A stretch of 14,858 nt of DNA. It comes from an uncultured Collinsella sp. (lineage in GTDB: Bacteria > Actinomycetota > Coriobacteriia > Coriobacteriales > Coriobacteriaceae). The stretch spans positions 1 through 14,858 of the forward strand of contig CABUUB010000043.1 of assembly GCA_902494625.1 (NCBI GenBank). The letters run 5' to 3'. Position 1 is the stretch's first letter. Every line of letters begins with the position of its first letter. The notes below the pieces were generated by a model. The model was not told the origin of the DNA. It was given only the letters and a program-made list of their open reading frames with translations, and did no database searches. This document shows positions 13,309 to 14,858 of the stretch, in pieces. Both the position numbers and the translations under genes were made by a program.

Positions 13309-14055
13309 CTAGAACAGGAAGCCGATGGCGATGAGGGCGATGCTGACGATGAGCACGGCGATGTCTAGGCCCTTGATGGGGTAGCGCTTGTACGAGCTGG
13401 CGCGCGTACGCAGATAGAAGCCGCGCTGTTCTGCCGCCAAGGCTGTGGCATCGGTCTTGCCCACGCTCGAGATGAGCAGCGGCACGCACAGTGGCAGCAT
13501 GAGCTTAAGCTTCTTGATGGGGTTCTTGGTGTCGTACTCGACGCCGCGTGCGGTCTGTGCCTCCATGATGGCGTTCATCTCCTGACCAAACACCGGCACA
13601 AAGCGCAGCGCCGTGGTAAAGGTGAAGGCATAGCGATACGGCACGTGCAGCACCTCGACGCAGGCGTTGGCAAGGTCGTTGAGCTTGGTCACCATGAGCA
13701 TGAGGATGAGCGGTAACGCCACACCCAGCAGGCGCAGGCAGGCCTTCGATCCCGTGATGAGGCCCGTGTCGGTGATAAAGCTCCACACCATGTTGCCATC
13801 GCGCATAAAGGCCAGCTGGAGCACCAGCATGATAAGCGCGAGCGGAATCAGCAACTTGAGCAGCGAGAACAGACGGTCGACGACGCCGGCATAGGCGCCC
13901 AGCGCAAGGGTGAGTGCCAAAAAGCCCAGCAGCGCCACGTAGGTGTCGGACAAGAAGATGCCGACGATGATGGCGGCGGCGAGACCCAGTTTGACGACGG
14001 GATTCAGGCGATGCAGCAGCGTATCGCCCGGCATGTAGTCGATGACGTTAACCAC
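13309..14055 (-). CDS. ecfT: ECF transporter T component (EcfT)
   Basis: A 248-aa membrane protein that couples ATP hydrolysis to a substrate-binding S component for vitamin or metal uptake. It begins MVNVIDYMPGDTLLHRLNPVVKLG, the usual EcfT N-terminus. Several hydrophobic helices are visible, and the two coupling motifs are Ala-Arg-Gly (169-171, in EAQTARGVEYD) and Gln-Arg-Gly (210-212, in AAEQRGFYLR, normally Ala-Arg-Gly). I prefer the GTG at 14055: AAGGAG lies 10 nt upstream and it overlaps the ATPase stop by 8 nt. An ATG at 14088 would add 11 residues and overlap by 41 nt. The substrate cannot be told because no S component is in view. Confidence 0.9.
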   Translation of the reverse strand: MVNVIDYMPGDTLLHRLNPVVKLGLAAAIIVGIFLSDTYVALLGFLALTLALGAYAGVVDRLFSLLKLLIPLALIMLVLQLAFMRDGNMVWSFITDTGLITGSKACLRLLGVALPLILMLMVTKLNDLANACVEVLHVPYRYAFTFTTALRFVPVFGQEMNAIMEAQTARGVEYDTKNPIKKLKLMLPLCVPLLISSVGKTDATALAAEQRGFYLRTRASSYKRYPIKGLDIAVLIVSIALIAIGFLF

Positions 14056-14858
14056 GGTGGACCATCTCCTTGGTAATTCGAACGACATCGGTGACTTCGC
14101 TCACCTGCGCAAAAGCGGGCGAGACGGAAGATGCCAGACGGCGCGAGAGTTCAATAACCTGGGGAGGCTCCACGTAGGCACGCCGCATGAGATCGATGTT
14201 CGAGAATAGCTCGTGCGTGCGGCCGCGGTCGAGGATGCGACCGTCGGCCATCACCACGATGCGCTCGGCAAAATCCGAGACGACTTCCATATCGTGGCAG
14301 ACCATGATAACGGCGCAACCACGCTCGGCCATGGTGCGCACCGTTTCCATGACGGTCATGCACTCGCGGTAATCAAGGCCGCTCGTGGGCTCGTCGAGCA
14401 CGACGATCTTGGGCTCTACGACCACGACAGAGGCGAGTGCCACCATCTGGCGCTGACCGCGCGAAAGCGAGAAAGGCGCCTCATCGGCAGGCAGGCCAAA
14501 GCGGTCGATGACGAGCTGGGCGCGACGCAGTGCCTCGGCACGGTCGATGCCGGCAAGCTCCAGGCCAAAAGCCACCTCGTCGAGTACGGTGTCCTTGCAG
14601 ATCTGGCGGTCGGGGTTTTGGAAGAGGGTTGCGACTTCGCGGGCGATGCGGCTCGTGGGAACGGCTGCGGTATCCAGTCCCGTGACGCGCACGCTGCCCG
14701 AGGCGGGCTTAAGCAGGCCTGTGAGCAGCTTGGTGAGCGTGGTCTTGCCGGCACCGTTCTGGCCGACGATGCCCACGAGCTCGCCGGGATAGAGGGTCAG
14801 GTTGAGGTCGTGGACGGCGGCGCCGCCATTGGGATAGGCAAACTCGACATGGTCGAAG
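14048..14858 (-). CDS. ECF transporter ATPase (EcfA-type ABC ATPase), N-terminus cut by window edge
   Basis: 269 residues are visible, beginning FDHVEFAYPNGGAAVHDL; the start lies beyond the right edge. Counting from the first visible residue, Walker A is GQNGAGKT (32-39), the Q-loop reads FQNPDRQ as in ECF ATPases, the signature is LSRGQ (131-135, against LSGGQ), Walker B with its glutamate is VVLDEP (152-157), the D-loop is SGLD, and the switch His188 is in VCHDM. The C-terminal about 45 residues are the ECF-type extension. It overlaps ecfT and is co-transcribed with it. It may be the second half of a double ATPase or a standalone EcfA; this cannot be seen here. Confidence 0.92.
   Translation of the reverse strand, partial: FDHVEFAYPNGGAAVHDLNLTLYPGELVGIVGQNGAGKTTLTKLLTGLLKPASGSVRVTGLDTAAVPTSRIAREVATLFQNPDRQICKDTVLDEVAFGLELAGIDRAEALRRAQLVIDRFGLPADEAPFSLSRGQRQMVALASVVVVEPKIVVLDEPTSGLDYRECMTVMETVRTMAERGCAVIMVCHDMEVVSDFAERIVVMADGRILDRGRTHELFSNIDLMRRAYVEPPQVIELSRRLASSVSPAFAQVSEVTDVVRITKEMVHRG

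Overview
The window is GC-rich, densely packed bacterial chromosome. Its gene set and protein styles suggest an anaerobic gut actinobacterium of the Coriobacteriia, probably Collinsella-like. The signs are the acetylase branch of lysine synthesis, solo MOSC protein, coiled-coil cell-wall hydrolase, ECF transporter and TANNNT promoters. The genus is inferred from protein style; no database was searched. No tRNA, rRNA, CRISPR array, prophage or insertion sequence is visible.

Left block (1-4058, minus strand): a lysine-responsive operon. A lysine riboswitch (3752-3908) precedes one 769-codon reading frame that joins diaminopimelate decarboxylase (LysA) to dihydrodipicolinate synthase (DapA). dapB and the start of dapH (tetrahydrodipicolinate N-acetyltransferase, cut by the left edge) follow. 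Diverging from the riboswitch is an M20 amidohydrolase (4059-5246), probably the N-acetyl-diaminopimelate deacetylase of the same branch. The acetyl-DAP aminotransferase is not in the window.

Middle block (5247-8863, plus strand): a higBA toxin-antitoxin pair, a small membrane-protein gene that looks frameshifted, a membrane-anchored FxLYD protein, a small helix-turn-helix-like protein, and a Ser/Thr kinase with three C-terminal membrane helices. A perfect bidirectional terminator closes the block. The last three genes may form a signalling module.

Right block (8864-14858): a secreted coiled-coil peptidoglycan hydrolase and a MOSC-domain protein (minus strand), then a D-aspartate ligase-like ATP-grasp enzyme and an aspartate/glutamate racemase (plus strand). 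The last two together suggest making D-Asp and adding it to peptidoglycan as a cross-bridge. After a second bidirectional terminator come ecfT and an ECF ATPase (minus strand, cut by the right edge).

Much of the window concerns cell-wall precursors (DAP/lysine, D-Asp, wall hydrolysis). The most unusual item is the in-frame LysA-DapA fusion, which keeps a Shine-Dalgarno and ATG at the DapA boundary.
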